DNA of 9,785 nucleotides from Actinobacteria bacterium UBA3086 (GTDB taxonomy: Bacteria > Actinomycetota > Coriobacteriia > Anaerosomatales > UBA3086), in assembly GCA_002367305.1 (NCBI GenBank), contig DFBG01000043.1:1-9785 (forward strand), given 5' to 3'. The notes beneath the pieces are model-generated. The model had not been told where the DNA came from. It worked only from the letters and a program-made list of their open reading frames with translations, and did no database searches. Below are positions 1 through 7,080 of the stretch, in pieces (position 1 is the stretch's first letter; the number at the start of each line of letters is the position of its first letter). The position numbers and the translations under genes were made by a program.

Positions 1-234
1 GCAGAGATCCTGCGGGCCGCAGCACGACTGCGTGCAGCTGGCTGGTGCACGCGTCTCGATACGGTCGCGGACGGAGCGGGTCTTGTCTCCGAGGCAGCTC
101 GGCTTGGAGCTACGGAGGCACTTGTGGCACGCGACGGCGAGATAGTTCGACTGGATCGTGCCGGTGAACCCGCCGGTGTACTCGCATATCCGCTGCCCGC
201 ACCCACTGCGCGTGAAGGAGGGGAGGTCCGATGA
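1..234 (+). CDS. hisZ: Probable HisZ, ATP phosphoribosyltransferase regulatory subunit (3' end only)
   Basis: Frame 1 is open from the first base to the TGA at 232-234, giving the last 77 residues of a protein whose start lies outside the window. The tail begins AEILRAAARLRAAGWCTRLD and continues through an Ala/Leu/Arg-rich helix and a strand-like LVARDGEIVRLD. That pattern resembles the C-terminal tail seen after the class II synthetase-like core in HisS/HisZ-type proteins, but no diagnostic motif is in view. The stop overlaps the hisG start as ATGA, which suggests translational coupling. The downstream HisG is the short form, which in known systems needs HisZ for activity and histidine feedback, so context is the main reason for this call. 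HisZ has lost histidyl-tRNA synthetase activity and acts as the regulatory subunit of a hetero-octamer in the cytoplasm. An unrelated upstream gene cannot be excluded. Confidence 0.6.
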   Translation, partial: AEILRAAARLRAAGWCTRLDTVADGAGLVSEAARLGATEALVARDGEIVRLDRAGEPAGVLAYPLPAPTAREGGEVR

Positions 235-902
235 ACGGCATGCTCTCAATGGGTCGTAACGGGCGTCCGCTTCGCATAGCGGTGCCCAAAGGTTCACTCT
301 TTCCCGACTCCGTTCGCCTGCTGCAGGAGGTCGGCCTCGATGTTGGCGCTCTTCCCGATCCGGGGAGGTTGCTCACCATCAGCGCCGGCGGCGTCGAGTA
401 CATCATCGGCAAGCCGACGGACATTCCCATTTATGTCGCGTACGGTGCGGTCGATGTGGCTATCGCCGGCAAGGACACTTTGGTGGAGGCCGATATGGAG
501 GTCGTCGAGATGGTCGACCTCGGTTTCGGCGCCTGCCGTTTCGTCGTGGCTGAGCCGGAGGAGGCAGCAGCAACCGTGCTGGAGCACTATCGCGACCTCG
601 GAGTGATCCGCGTCGCGACCAAGTACCCGCGCATCACCGAGCGCTACTTCGCCGAGCAGGGCGTGCAGGCAGAGATCGTGAAGCTGCACGGCAACATCGA
701 GATCGCTCCGCTCATCGGCATCGCCGATCGTGTGGTCGATATCACGGCGACGGGAACCACCCTGCGCGACAACCATCTGCGCATCGTTGACGATGTTCTG
801 GAGTCGACCGCGCGTTTCGTGGCGAATCCGGTGAGTCTCAAGACGCGTGCAGCCGAGGTCACTGAACTGGCCAACCGCCTCGCTGAGGTGTCGGTACAAT
901 AA
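231..902 (+). CDS. hisG: ATP phosphoribosyltransferase catalytic subunit, short form
   Basis: This enzyme condenses ATP and PRPP to phosphoribosyl-ATP, the committed first step of histidine synthesis. The 223-residue length matches the short HisG form, which lacks the C-terminal ACT-like regulatory domain and works with HisZ. The family N-terminus LRIAVPKGSLF is at residues 14-24. The PRPP-binding loop DITATGTTL is at residues 170-178. YIIGKPTDIP and VDVAIAGKDTL match the conserved periplasmic-binding-protein-like lobes. The ATG at 231 has a strong GGAGG-type site at about 216-223 and overlaps the upstream stop by ATGA. In-frame ATGs at 240 and 249 are alternatives, and the family homology only begins near residue 14. 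It is the first complete gene of the cluster and is separated from hisD by 97 nt. Confidence 0.96.
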   Translation: MNGMLSMGRNGRPLRIAVPKGSLFPDSVRLLQEVGLDVGALPDPGRLLTISAGGVEYIIGKPTDIPIYVAYGAVDVAIAGKDTLVEADMEVVEMVDLGFGACRFVVAEPEEAAATVLEHYRDLGVIRVATKYPRITERYFAEQGVQAEIVKLHGNIEIAPLIGIADRVVDITATGTTLRDNHLRIVDDVLESTARFVANPVSLKTRAAEVTELANRLAEVSVQ

Positions 903-958
903 CCAATGGGCCCGCGTCGGCGATTCGTCGGTTACGGTGCTCATATAGAGGGATGACA

Positions 959-976
959 CGACGCCTCAAGGCGTCG
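959..976 (+). other. Perfect 7-bp hairpin in the hisG-hisD gap
   Basis: The sequence CGACGCC, loop TCAA, GGCGTCG forms a 7-bp perfect inverted repeat. It ends 23 nt before the hisD start and just upstream of the hisD ribosome-binding region (AAGGAAAGG, 982-990). No T-run follows, so it is not a standard intrinsic terminator. It could be an RNA-processing or stability element, an operator, or part of an attenuating structure. Nothing in the sequence decides between these. Confidence 0.45.
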
Positions 977-999
977 ATCACAAGGAAAGGACGACGGAG

Positions 1000-2307
1000 A
1001 TGATGCGACGCATCGTACTCGAGCGGGGACAGCGCCTCACGGATGCTGATCTTGCACGCTCTGGTGGTGTTGATGCCGAGATCCTGGGCGTTGCGGCCGG
1101 AATCGTCGAGGACGTCAGGCTGCGCGGCGACGAAGCCGTGCGCGACTACACCGCCAAGTTCGACAAGGTGGAGCTCGACTCGTTCCGCGTGACGCGCGCC
1201 GAGATCGACGCGGCGGTCGAGCTCGTCAGCGATGAGTTCAAGGACGCAATCTCGGTGGCAGCAGGCGCCATCGAGGACTTTCACGCACGCCAGGTGCCTC
1301 AGTCGTGGTTCACCGTGCAGGAAGGCGGCATCTATCTGGGACAGAAGGTGACCGCGCTCCGTCGCGTGGGCATCTACGTGCCCGGTGGCCGTGCCTGCTA
1401 TCCCTCCAGCGTGCTCATGAATGCGATTCCGGCGCAGGTGGCCGGTGTCGATGAGATCGCCATGGTCGTACCGCCCGCTGCCGACGGCACCGTCAACCCC
1501 TACACGCTCGCCGCCGCCGCCGAGGCTGGTATCGATGAGATATACAAGGTCGGCGGCGCCCAGGCTGTTGCCGCGCTCGCTTTCGGCACGGACTCCATTG
1601 CGCGCGTCGACAAGGTCACCGGTCCGGGCAACGCGTACGTCACGGCTGCCAAGAAGCTTGTCATGGGCGATGTGGGCATCGATATGCTCGCCGGTCCCAG
1701 TGAGGTGCTCATCCTTGCCGACGAAACCGCTGTACCTGCCTTCATCGCCATCGACCTCATGGCGCAGGCCGAGCACGATCCTCGTGCGGCCACGTATCTC
1801 GTCACCACCTCGCCTGAGCTGCCCGATCTCGTCATGGAGGCTTTGCGTGTGCTGATCGCCGAAGCCCCTCGCGGCGAGGTCATCGAGCGTTCTCTCACAG
1901 ACAACGGCCTTGTCGTGGTGTGTCCGGACATCGTCGCCGCGCTCGACACGAGCGATCTGGTAGCCCCGGAACATCTCGAGGTCATGATGGCCGAGTCGTT
2001 CGAGTTGCTCGGATCCATTCGCAATGCCGGCGCGATCTTCCTGGGTCCTTGGACTCCGGAGAGTGTGGGCGACTACATCGCCGGCCCCAACCACGTTCTG
2101 CCCACGGGCGGCACGGCTCGTTTCTCGAGCCCTCTGTCCGTCGATGATTTCGTGAAGAAGTCGAGTGTTCTCTCGTACTCGCTCGAGGCCCTTCAGATGG
2201 ATGGGCCCTCAGTGCTCGCCATCGCAGACGCCGAAGGTCTCGACGCCCACGCCGGTGCGGTCAGGCTCCGGCTCGCTGCGATCGATGATATGGACGGTGA
2301 GCGGTAA
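1000..2307 (+). CDS. hisD: Histidinol dehydrogenase
   Basis: HisD performs the last two steps of the pathway, oxidising L-histidinol via histidinal to L-histidine with two NAD+ and a zinc ion. At 435 residues it has the usual family length. The catalytic Glu-His pair is in LVAPEHLEV (E324, H325). The second histidine is in GPNHVLPT (H365). The expected zinc ligands are Q256 and H259 (AQAEHDPRA), D358 (SVGDYIAG) and H417 (EGLDAHAGA). YVPGGRACYPSSVLMNAIPA and VDKVTGPGNAYV are hallmark segments. Two ATGs stand in tandem at 1000 and 1003, and the AAGGAAAGG at 982-990 fits either. Its stop overlaps the hisC start as TAATG. Confidence 0.98.
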   Translation: MMRRIVLERGQRLTDADLARSGGVDAEILGVAAGIVEDVRLRGDEAVRDYTAKFDKVELDSFRVTRAEIDAAVELVSDEFKDAISVAAGAIEDFHARQVPQSWFTVQEGGIYLGQKVTALRRVGIYVPGGRACYPSSVLMNAIPAQVAGVDEIAMVVPPAADGTVNPYTLAAAAEAGIDEIYKVGGAQAVAALAFGTDSIARVDKVTGPGNAYVTAAKKLVMGDVGIDMLAGPSEVLILADETAVPAFIAIDLMAQAEHDPRAATYLVTTSPELPDLVMEALRVLIAEAPRGEVIERSLTDNGLVVVCPDIVAALDTSDLVAPEHLEVMMAESFELLGSIRNAGAIFLGPWTPESVGDYIAGPNHVLPTGGTARFSSPLSVDDFVKKSSVLSYSLEALQMDGPSVLAIADAEGLDAHAGAVRLRLAAIDDMDGER

Positions 2308-3431
2308 TGGAAGGCGTGCGCGATCCGCGCGAAGAACTCGCTGAGCTCGTACCGTACGACGCCAAGGGTATCAAGGCGGAAGTCGTGCTGTCCGCCAACG
2401 AGCACCCTTCCAACGTACCGACTGAGATCATCGACAGACTGTCCGAGCGCTTGGAATCGTTCGACTTCAACCGGTATCCGGATCCCACGGCGCACAAGCT
2501 TCGAGAGCTTATAGCTACCGCCAACGGTCTCGATGCCGCCAATATTCTTGTGGGCAACGGCGGCGATGAGTTGCTCTTCAACATTCTGCTCGCGTGGGGT
2601 GGCCCAGGGCGCAAATTGCTCGATATGCCACCTACATTCTCCATGTACGCCATCGATGCACAGGTCACTGGCACCGAGGTGGTCAGCATCCCTCGTATGC
2701 CGGATTTCTCGGTGGACAGTGATGCGGTTCTCGATCGGTTGGCGCAAGGCGACATCGACATCGTCATGATCTCGCACCCCAACAACCCAACGGGCGGTCT
2801 CACCTCCGAGACCCTGCTCATCGATGTCCTCGAGGCGACCGATGCACTCGTTCTCGTGGACGAGGCGTACTTCGAGTTCTCGCGTCACACCATGCGTCCG
2901 CATATGCAGCGTCACCCCAATCTGGTGATCCTGCGTACGTTCTCCAAAGCGTTCTCGCTCGCAGGACTGCGGGTCGGGTACCTGTTGGGACATGCGGATG
3001 TCATTCGCGAGATCATGAAGGTTCGTCAGCCGTACTCGGTCAATGCGTTCTCTCAGTGGGTCGCTGCAACCGTGTTTCGTGAGCGCGTTGTGTTCCAGCA
3101 GGCAATACGTGAGCTCATCCGCAACCGTGATCGCCTCCTGCACGGACTCTCCGACATGGACGGCGTCGAGGTGTTCCCCTCGGAGGCCAACTTCGTGCTC
3201 TTTCGCGTCGAATATGCTTCGGCACTCTGGCGCGATCTGCTTCACGGTCACTCGGTGCTCATTCGCGATTTCTCGCGCGCTCCCGGCCTAGAGGACTGCC
3301 TGCGGGTCACCGTCGGCAGTGAAAAGGAGTGCACCAAATTCTTGGAGGCCATGCGAGAGGTTCTCTCAGCACGGAGAGAGTCGCAGATCATGACCGGTGT
3401 TGCCGCGCGAGCCACCGAACAAGGGGAGTGA
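2307..3431 (+). CDS. hisC: Histidinol-phosphate aminotransferase
   Basis: HisC is a PLP enzyme of fold type I that moves the amino group from glutamate to imidazole-acetol phosphate, giving histidinol phosphate. In the 374 residues the PLP-binding lysine is K214 in TFSKAFSLAGLRVGY. The conserved HPNNPTG lies at 157-163, and the cofactor-contacting VDEAYFEF starts at 184. NRYPDPTAHKLRE and NILVGNGGDELLF near the N-terminus are typical of HisC. The C-terminal RVTVGSEKECTKFLEAM is the usual ending, after which about 25 extra residues follow. The ATG shares one base with the hisD stop (TAATG), implying reinitiation. Related aminotransferases (for example aromatic ones) share the fold, but the operon position and motifs make HisC nearly certain. 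Confidence 0.96.
   Translation: MEGVRDPREELAELVPYDAKGIKAEVVLSANEHPSNVPTEIIDRLSERLESFDFNRYPDPTAHKLRELIATANGLDAANILVGNGGDELLFNILLAWGGPGRKLLDMPPTFSMYAIDAQVTGTEVVSIPRMPDFSVDSDAVLDRLAQGDIDIVMISHPNNPTGGLTSETLLIDVLEATDALVLVDEAYFEFSRHTMRPHMQRHPNLVILRTFSKAFSLAGLRVGYLLGHADVIREIMKVRQPYSVNAFSQWVAATVFRERVVFQQAIRELIRNRDRLLHGLSDMDGVEVFPSEANFVLFRVEYASALWRDLLHGHSVLIRDFSRAPGLEDCLRVTVGSEKECTKFLEAMREVLSARRESQIMTGVAARATEQGE
3421..3428 (+). promoter_or_regulatory. Shine-Dalgarno site deciding the hisB start
   Basis: AAGGGGAG lies 8 nt before the TTG at 3437, an ideal spacing. It touches the alternative GTG at 3428-3430, which would leave that codon without a properly spaced site. Confidence 0.5.
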
Positions 3432-3436
3432 GTAAG

Positions 3437-4024
3437 TTGGCACGGACAGGGGAGATCATCCGCACCACCAGTGAGACGGACATCACGCTGTCGCTCGACC
3501 TCGATGGGTCCGGAAGTACGGACATCGCCACGGGCGTGCCCTTTTTCGATCACATGCTCGACGCGTTCGGGCGTCACGGTCAGTTCTCGCTTTCGGTGAA
3601 GGCGACCGGTGACATCGAAGTGGATGCCCACCACACGGTCGAGGACGTCGGAATCTGCTTGGGTCAGGCTGTGGCACAGGCTCTGGGTGACAAGAGCGGT
3701 ATCACCCGTTTTGGCTCGTCGGCCATTCCCATGGACGAAGCGCTCGTGCTCTGTGCGATCGACATCTCGGGACGCGGCGGACTGGTCTATGAGGTTGATC
3801 TGCCCATCGAGATAATCGGCACGTTCGACACCACGCTGGCCAAAGAGTTCATGGTCGCGTTCGCACACAATGCGGACATGACCATTCACATTCACCAGAT
3901 GGCGGGCGGTAACAGTCACCACATCGTGGAGGCGGCCTACAAGGCGCTCGCGCGAGCGGTGCGCGAGGCTGTGAGCATTGATCCTCGCGTCGCAGGGGTC
4001 CCGTCGACCAAAGGTGCGCTCTAA
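3437..4024 (+). CDS. hisB: Imidazoleglycerol-phosphate dehydratase (monofunctional HisB)
   Basis: HisB dehydrates imidazole-glycerol phosphate to imidazole-acetol phosphate, using a di-manganese centre formed between subunits of a 24-mer. The metal-binding motifs are complete: FFDHML (H39), HHTVED (H65, H66, E69) and a second histidine cluster NSHHIVEAAYKA (H161, H162, E165). The C-terminal PSTKGAL is also typical. The protein has only the dehydratase domain and no HAD-type phosphatase domain as in the E. coli fusion. From the TTG at 3437 the length is 195 residues and the N-terminus (ARTGEIIRTTSETDI) fits the family. The GTG at 3428, overlapping the hisC stop as GTGA, would add three residues and is the main alternative. 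An upstream ATG at 3329 would lie deep inside hisC and is unlikely. Confidence 0.96.
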   Translation: MARTGEIIRTTSETDITLSLDLDGSGSTDIATGVPFFDHMLDAFGRHGQFSLSVKATGDIEVDAHHTVEDVGICLGQAVAQALGDKSGITRFGSSAIPMDEALVLCAIDISGRGGLVYEVDLPIEIIGTFDTTLAKEFMVAFAHNADMTIHIHQMAGGNSHHIVEAAYKALARAVREAVSIDPRVAGVPSTKGAL

Positions 4025-4648
4025 GTGGATATAGCGATCATCGACTACGGAGTGGGAAACCTCCGCAGTGTGCAGAAGGGTTTCGAGCACGCAGGTGTCG
4101 AGGGTGTTCATATCACCGACGACACAGCGCGTGCGGCCGCCGCCGACGGAATTGTGCTGCCGGGTGTGGGCGCGTTCCGCGATGCGGCTCGCAATCTGCG
4201 TGACTCCGGCATGTGGGACGTGGTCATGGATCGGGTCGCCGCCGGTGTTCCCCTGCTGGGTATCTGCGTTGGACTACAGCTGCTGGCAACCGTCGGTCTC
4301 GAGGACGGCGAGTGGGAGGGGCTGGGTCTCATCCCCGGATCCTGCGAACGACTGCCCGCGGGGGTCAAGATCCCACATATCGGGTGGAACACGGTCGAGT
4401 ACCCTGTCGCGAGTCGACTTTTCGCGGGCATCGATGCAGGCGAGGCGTTCTACTTCGTGCACTCGTATCGGCTCGTTCCGGAAGACGACTCCTGTATCAT
4501 CGGAGCGGTCGAGTATGGTGTGCCGTTTGCGGCCGCCGTGCAGTCTGGCAATGTGTATGCGGTGCAGTTCCACCCTGAGAAGTCATCTTCGATGGGACTG
4601 CGTCTTCTGGCGAACTTTGGACGGATAGTCGAGGAGCAAACAGTATGA
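4025..4648 (+). CDS. hisH: Imidazole glycerol phosphate synthase, glutaminase subunit
   Basis: HisH is the class I glutamine amidotransferase that releases ammonia from glutamine and passes it to HisF through the HisF barrel. The catalytic triad is visible: C81 in GICVGLQ, and H183 with E185 in VQFHPEKS. The family N-terminus DIAIIDYGVGNLRSV is intact, as is the oxyanion-loop region around LPGVGAF. The length is 207 residues. The GTG start at 4025 follows the hisB stop without a gap (TAAGTG), with a modest AAAGGTG site at 4011-4017. The stop overlaps the hisA start as ATGA. Confidence 0.97.
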   Translation: MDIAIIDYGVGNLRSVQKGFEHAGVEGVHITDDTARAAAADGIVLPGVGAFRDAARNLRDSGMWDVVMDRVAAGVPLLGICVGLQLLATVGLEDGEWEGLGLIPGSCERLPAGVKIPHIGWNTVEYPVASRLFAGIDAGEAFYFVHSYRLVPEDDSCIIGAVEYGVPFAAAVQSGNVYAVQFHPEKSSSMGLRLLANFGRIVEEQTV

Positions 4649-5376
4649 AGATCTTTCCCGCGATAGACATCCTTGACGGCAAAGCGGTCCGCCTGAGTCA
4701 GGGAAGGCTCGATGCCGTCACGGTCTACAACGATGATCCGGTCGATCAGGCTCGCATCTGGGCCGACGGTGGCGCCGAGTGGATCCATGTGGTCGATCTC
4801 GATGGAGCAGTCGTCGGAGAGCCGCAGAACATCGATATCATCGAACGAATCGCCGCAGCCGTCGATGTTCCCATCGAAGTCGGAGGCGGCATTCGCTCCA
4901 TGGAGACGCTCGATCGTCTCTGTCAGGCCGGAGTGCAGCGCTGTGTCCTCGGCACCACGCTGGTGACTCGCCCCGAGCTCGTGGCCGAGGCGTGCGCCAA
5001 GTACGACGGTATCGTCGCCGGCATCGACGCGCGCCACGGCAAGGTTGCCATCGAGGGTTGGCGGCAGGGGACCGAGTACGGCGTGCTCGAACTCGTGCGT
5101 GAGCTGGAACTCCTGGGCATCAAGCGGGTCGCCTACACCGATATCGCGCAGGATGGCATGCAGCAGGGGACCAACTACGGGGCCTACCGCGCACTCATCG
5201 ATCAGGTGGATATCCCCATCATCGCCTCCGGCGGTGTCGGGTCGCTTGCGGACATAGAGGATCTTCTGAGCATCGGACCCCGCATCGAAGGCGTGATCGT
5301 GGGTCGTGCGCTCTATGAGAAGGCGTTCACGCTGCCCCAGGCCATCGCTGCCGGTCGGCGCGAGGGTGGGGCGTAG
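4645..5376 (+). CDS. hisA: ProFAR isomerase (HisA)
   Basis: HisA is a (beta-alpha)8 barrel that opens the ribose ring of ProFAR to give PRFAR by an Amadori rearrangement. The catalytic aspartates expected of the family are D8 (FPAIDILDGKAVRL) and D128 in GIDARHGKVAIEGW, with TDIAQDGMQQGTN at 165-177. The phosphate-binding loops appear as EVGGGIRS (78-85) and IIASGGVGS. The length of 243 residues is normal. In many actinomycetes the orthologue is the bifunctional PriA, which also does the TrpF step. The segment IEGWRQGTEYG looks more like ordinary HisA than the PriA-type RGRGW, so a single function is favoured but not proven. The ATG overlaps the hisH stop by four bases. Confidence 0.95.
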   Translation: MKIFPAIDILDGKAVRLSQGRLDAVTVYNDDPVDQARIWADGGAEWIHVVDLDGAVVGEPQNIDIIERIAAAVDVPIEVGGGIRSMETLDRLCQAGVQRCVLGTTLVTRPELVAEACAKYDGIVAGIDARHGKVAIEGWRQGTEYGVLELVRELELLGIKRVAYTDIAQDGMQQGTNYGAYRALIDQVDIPIIASGGVGSLADIEDLLSIGPRIEGVIVGRALYEKAFTLPQAIAAGRREGGA

Positions 5377-5381
5377 AACCG

Positions 5382-6149
5382 ATGCTTACCAAGCGCGTCA
5401 TCCCGTGTCTGGACGTGCACGAGGGGCGTGTCGTCAAAGGCATCAACTTCGTGAACCTGCGCGACGCGGGTGATCCTGTGGAACTTGCGGCCGCGTACGA
5501 TCGCGAAGGGGCCGACGAACTCGTCTTTCTCGACATCACCGCTACGCACGAGGAGCGTCCTCTCATGCTGGACGTGGCGCGCCGCACCTCCGAGGAGGTA
5601 TTCATCCCGTACACGGTGGGTGGAGGTATGCGAACGGCCGATGATATCCGAGCGATGCTGTCGGCAGGATGCGACAAGATCTCCATGAACTCCGCTGCGG
5701 TGAAGGACCCCTCGCGAATCACCGAGACCTCTCGCATCTACGGTGCACAGTGCATCGTCGTGGCGATCGACGCTCGGCGTGTGCCCGGCTCAACCCCGGC
5801 TCGTTGGGAAGTGTTCGTCTCCGGTGGTCGCACCAATACCGGTCTCGATGCGGTCACATGGGCCCGCGAGGCAGAGCGTCTCGGCTCAGGTGAGATTCTG
5901 CTCACAAGTATGGACTGCGACGGCTGCAAGGACGGATTCGATATCGATCTCACGCGAGCGGTGACGAGTGCGGTCAACATTCCCGTCATCGCGAGCGGGG
6001 GTGCAGGAAAACTCGATCACTTCGCAGAAGTCGTTGTTGAGGCGGATGCGGATGCCGTGCTGGCTGCGAGTGTGTTCCACTTCGGTGAGTTCAGTATTCG
6101 CCAAGTCAAAGAGAGCATGCGTTCGCACGGTGTGCCCGTCCGTCTCTGA
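5382..6149 (+). CDS. hisF: Imidazole glycerol phosphate synthase, cyclase subunit
   Basis: HisF uses ammonia from HisH to convert PRFAR into imidazole-glycerol phosphate and AICAR. The two catalytic aspartates are at their standard positions, D11 (VIPCLDVHEGRVVKG) and D130 (VVAIDARR). Phosphate-binding loops are seen as TVGGGMR (78-84), KISMNSAAV (99-107) and ASGGAGK. The length of 255 residues is typical. One oddity is loop 6, which reads SMDCDGCKDG (176-185), whereas most homologues have SMDRDGTKDG or SMDADGTKDG, so two cysteines flank the conserved D180-G181. The ATG at 5382 follows a GAGGGTGGGG site at 5362-5371 and lies 5 nt after the hisA stop. Confidence 0.97.
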   Translation: MLTKRVIPCLDVHEGRVVKGINFVNLRDAGDPVELAAAYDREGADELVFLDITATHEERPLMLDVARRTSEEVFIPYTVGGGMRTADDIRAMLSAGCDKISMNSAAVKDPSRITETSRIYGAQCIVVAIDARRVPGSTPARWEVFVSGGRTNTGLDAVTWAREAERLGSGEILLTSMDCDGCKDGFDIDLTRAVTSAVNIPVIASGGAGKLDHFAEVVVEADADAVLAASVFHFGEFSIRQVKESMRSHGVPVRL

Positions 6150-6163
6150 ACGGGAGTTGATTC

Positions 6164-6622
6164 ATGGCACCGCACACGAACACATCCTGGCCGAAGAGTA
6201 TCGGGCGTTGCGTTCTGGGCGTCGTACTCGGACTTGTGCCCGCATCCCTTATCGCGGCACTGCTCTGGTACTTCTCGTCCGGAGTTGAGGGTCATGAACT
6301 ACCGGGCAGTTCGGCATATGGAACGTTCATCGTGCTCTCATGGTGGATGGGTGTTGCGATCGGGGTCATGGTCGCGGTCATGGTCTCTCAGCTGGTGTTG
6401 ATCGGTGTTGTGGCGGGTGTGTTGTCCGCCGTGCCCCTGATGATCGTCGACACGGTCGGGGCGGGGTCAGCCGAGCGTCTGCAGGCGCTCGGATCCGCCC
6501 AAGGTTGGGTCGGAGCGCTCATGGCAGTCGCCCTACCCGCGGCGATCGGACTTCTCTTCTCCATGAAGAGGCTCGAGCACATGCGGCAGTTGGGTGGTAC
6601 CGACTATCGCATGCCCGGGTAG
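6164..6622 (+). CDS. Small multi-pass membrane protein of unknown function
   Basis: I do not recognise a family for this 152-residue protein. It has a short polar N-terminus and a hydrophobic helix at about 16-37. After an extramembrane stretch (38-53) comes a long hydrophobic run at about 55-98 that could be two helices around Q76 or G81. A last helix lies at about 114-134. The C-terminal tail MKRLEHMRQLGGTDYRMPG is basic, which suggests a cytoplasmic C-terminus by the positive-inside rule. Three or four membrane spans are likely. The start is supported by GGGAG at 6152-6156, 7 nt before the ATG, and the gene begins 14 nt after the hisF stop, so it is probably cotranscribed with the his genes. 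Transport or a scaffolding role are only guesses from its position; no motif supports either. Confidence 0.8.
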   Translation: MAPHTNTSWPKSIGRCVLGVVLGLVPASLIAALLWYFSSGVEGHELPGSSAYGTFIVLSWWMGVAIGVMVAVMVSQLVLIGVVAGVLSAVPLMIVDTVGAGSAERLQALGSAQGWVGALMAVALPAAIGLLFSMKRLEHMRQLGGTDYRMPG

Positions 6623-6681
6623 TGCGCGTGATAGGCTTTGTGCCTGGAGTGGATGGCGTGGCGTGAAGATGAGAGGAAATC

Positions 6682-7080
6682 GTGGATCTCGAGCGTGATG
6701 ACCTGAGCGTGGCCGACATGAAGTTCGGCGCTGATGGCCTGATTCCCGCCGTTGTGCAACAGCACGATACCGGCGAGGTGCTCATGGTCGCGTACATGAA
6801 CGCGGAGTCACTCGCGCGAACGCTGGAGACGAACCGCACATGGTTCTGGAGTCGCTCCCGTCAGAGTTTCTGGATGAAGGGCGAGAGTTCGGGTCACGTG
6901 CAGGATGTCATCGATATTCGTTATGACTGTGATGCCGACACATTGTTGGTGCTTGTGGATCAGACCGGAGTGGCATGTCACACCGGTGAGCGTTCGTGTT
7001 TCTATAGGTCACTTCGCGCTTATGCGTTTTCGCAAGATGAGACCGCGGCACATGCCGCCAAGGAGGAGGATGTTTCGTGA
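6682..7080 (+). CDS. hisI: Phosphoribosyl-AMP cyclohydrolase
   Basis: HisI opens the adenine ring of phosphoribosyl-AMP to form ProFAR, using Zn2+ and Mg2+. The conserved block WFWSRSRQSFWMKGESSGH is present. Zinc-binding cysteines are C83, C99 and C106, in DCDADTLLVLVDQTGVACH and TGERSCFY. The Mg-binding aspartates are D82, D84 and D86. At 132 residues it is the monofunctional form, with HisE as a separate gene. The GTG start at 6682 is preceded by GAGAGGAAA (6672-6680). A 59-nt gap separates it from the membrane gene. A TGATAGGCT at 6629-6637 in that gap could be an extended -10 element for an internal promoter, but no -35 is evident. The stop overlaps hisE as GTGA. Confidence 0.96.
   Translation: MDLERDDLSVADMKFGADGLIPAVVQQHDTGEVLMVAYMNAESLARTLETNRTWFWSRSRQSFWMKGESSGHVQDVIDIRYDCDADTLLVLVDQTGVACHTGERSCFYRSLRAYAFSQDETAAHAAKEEDVS

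Noticed and set aside
931..950. TATAGA at 944-949 as an internal promoter for hisD
   Set aside because: No acceptable -35 hexamer lies 16-18 nt upstream, so I do not annotate it as a feature.
959..976. Hairpin as a rho-independent terminator after hisG
   Set aside because: No T-run follows the stem, and the downstream genes belong to the same pathway, so termination there is not supported.
859..2094. A 411-codon open frame on the minus strand opposite hisD
   Set aside because: hisD on the + strand is unmistakable with all catalytic residues. The antisense frame gives a His/Asp/Arg-rich sequence typical of antisense shadows in GC-rich coding DNA, with no recognisable motif.
2193..3251. A 352-codon minus-strand frame opposite hisC
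   Set aside because: Same codon-bias shadow effect; hisC is well supported and the antisense product resembles nothing known.
4645..5376. HisA as the bifunctional PriA (HisA/TrpF) enzyme
   Set aside because: PriA would be attractive next to trpE, but the active-site segment around W139 looks HisA-like and lacks the RGRGW-type motif. Only a test of TrpF activity or a genome-wide trpF search could decide.
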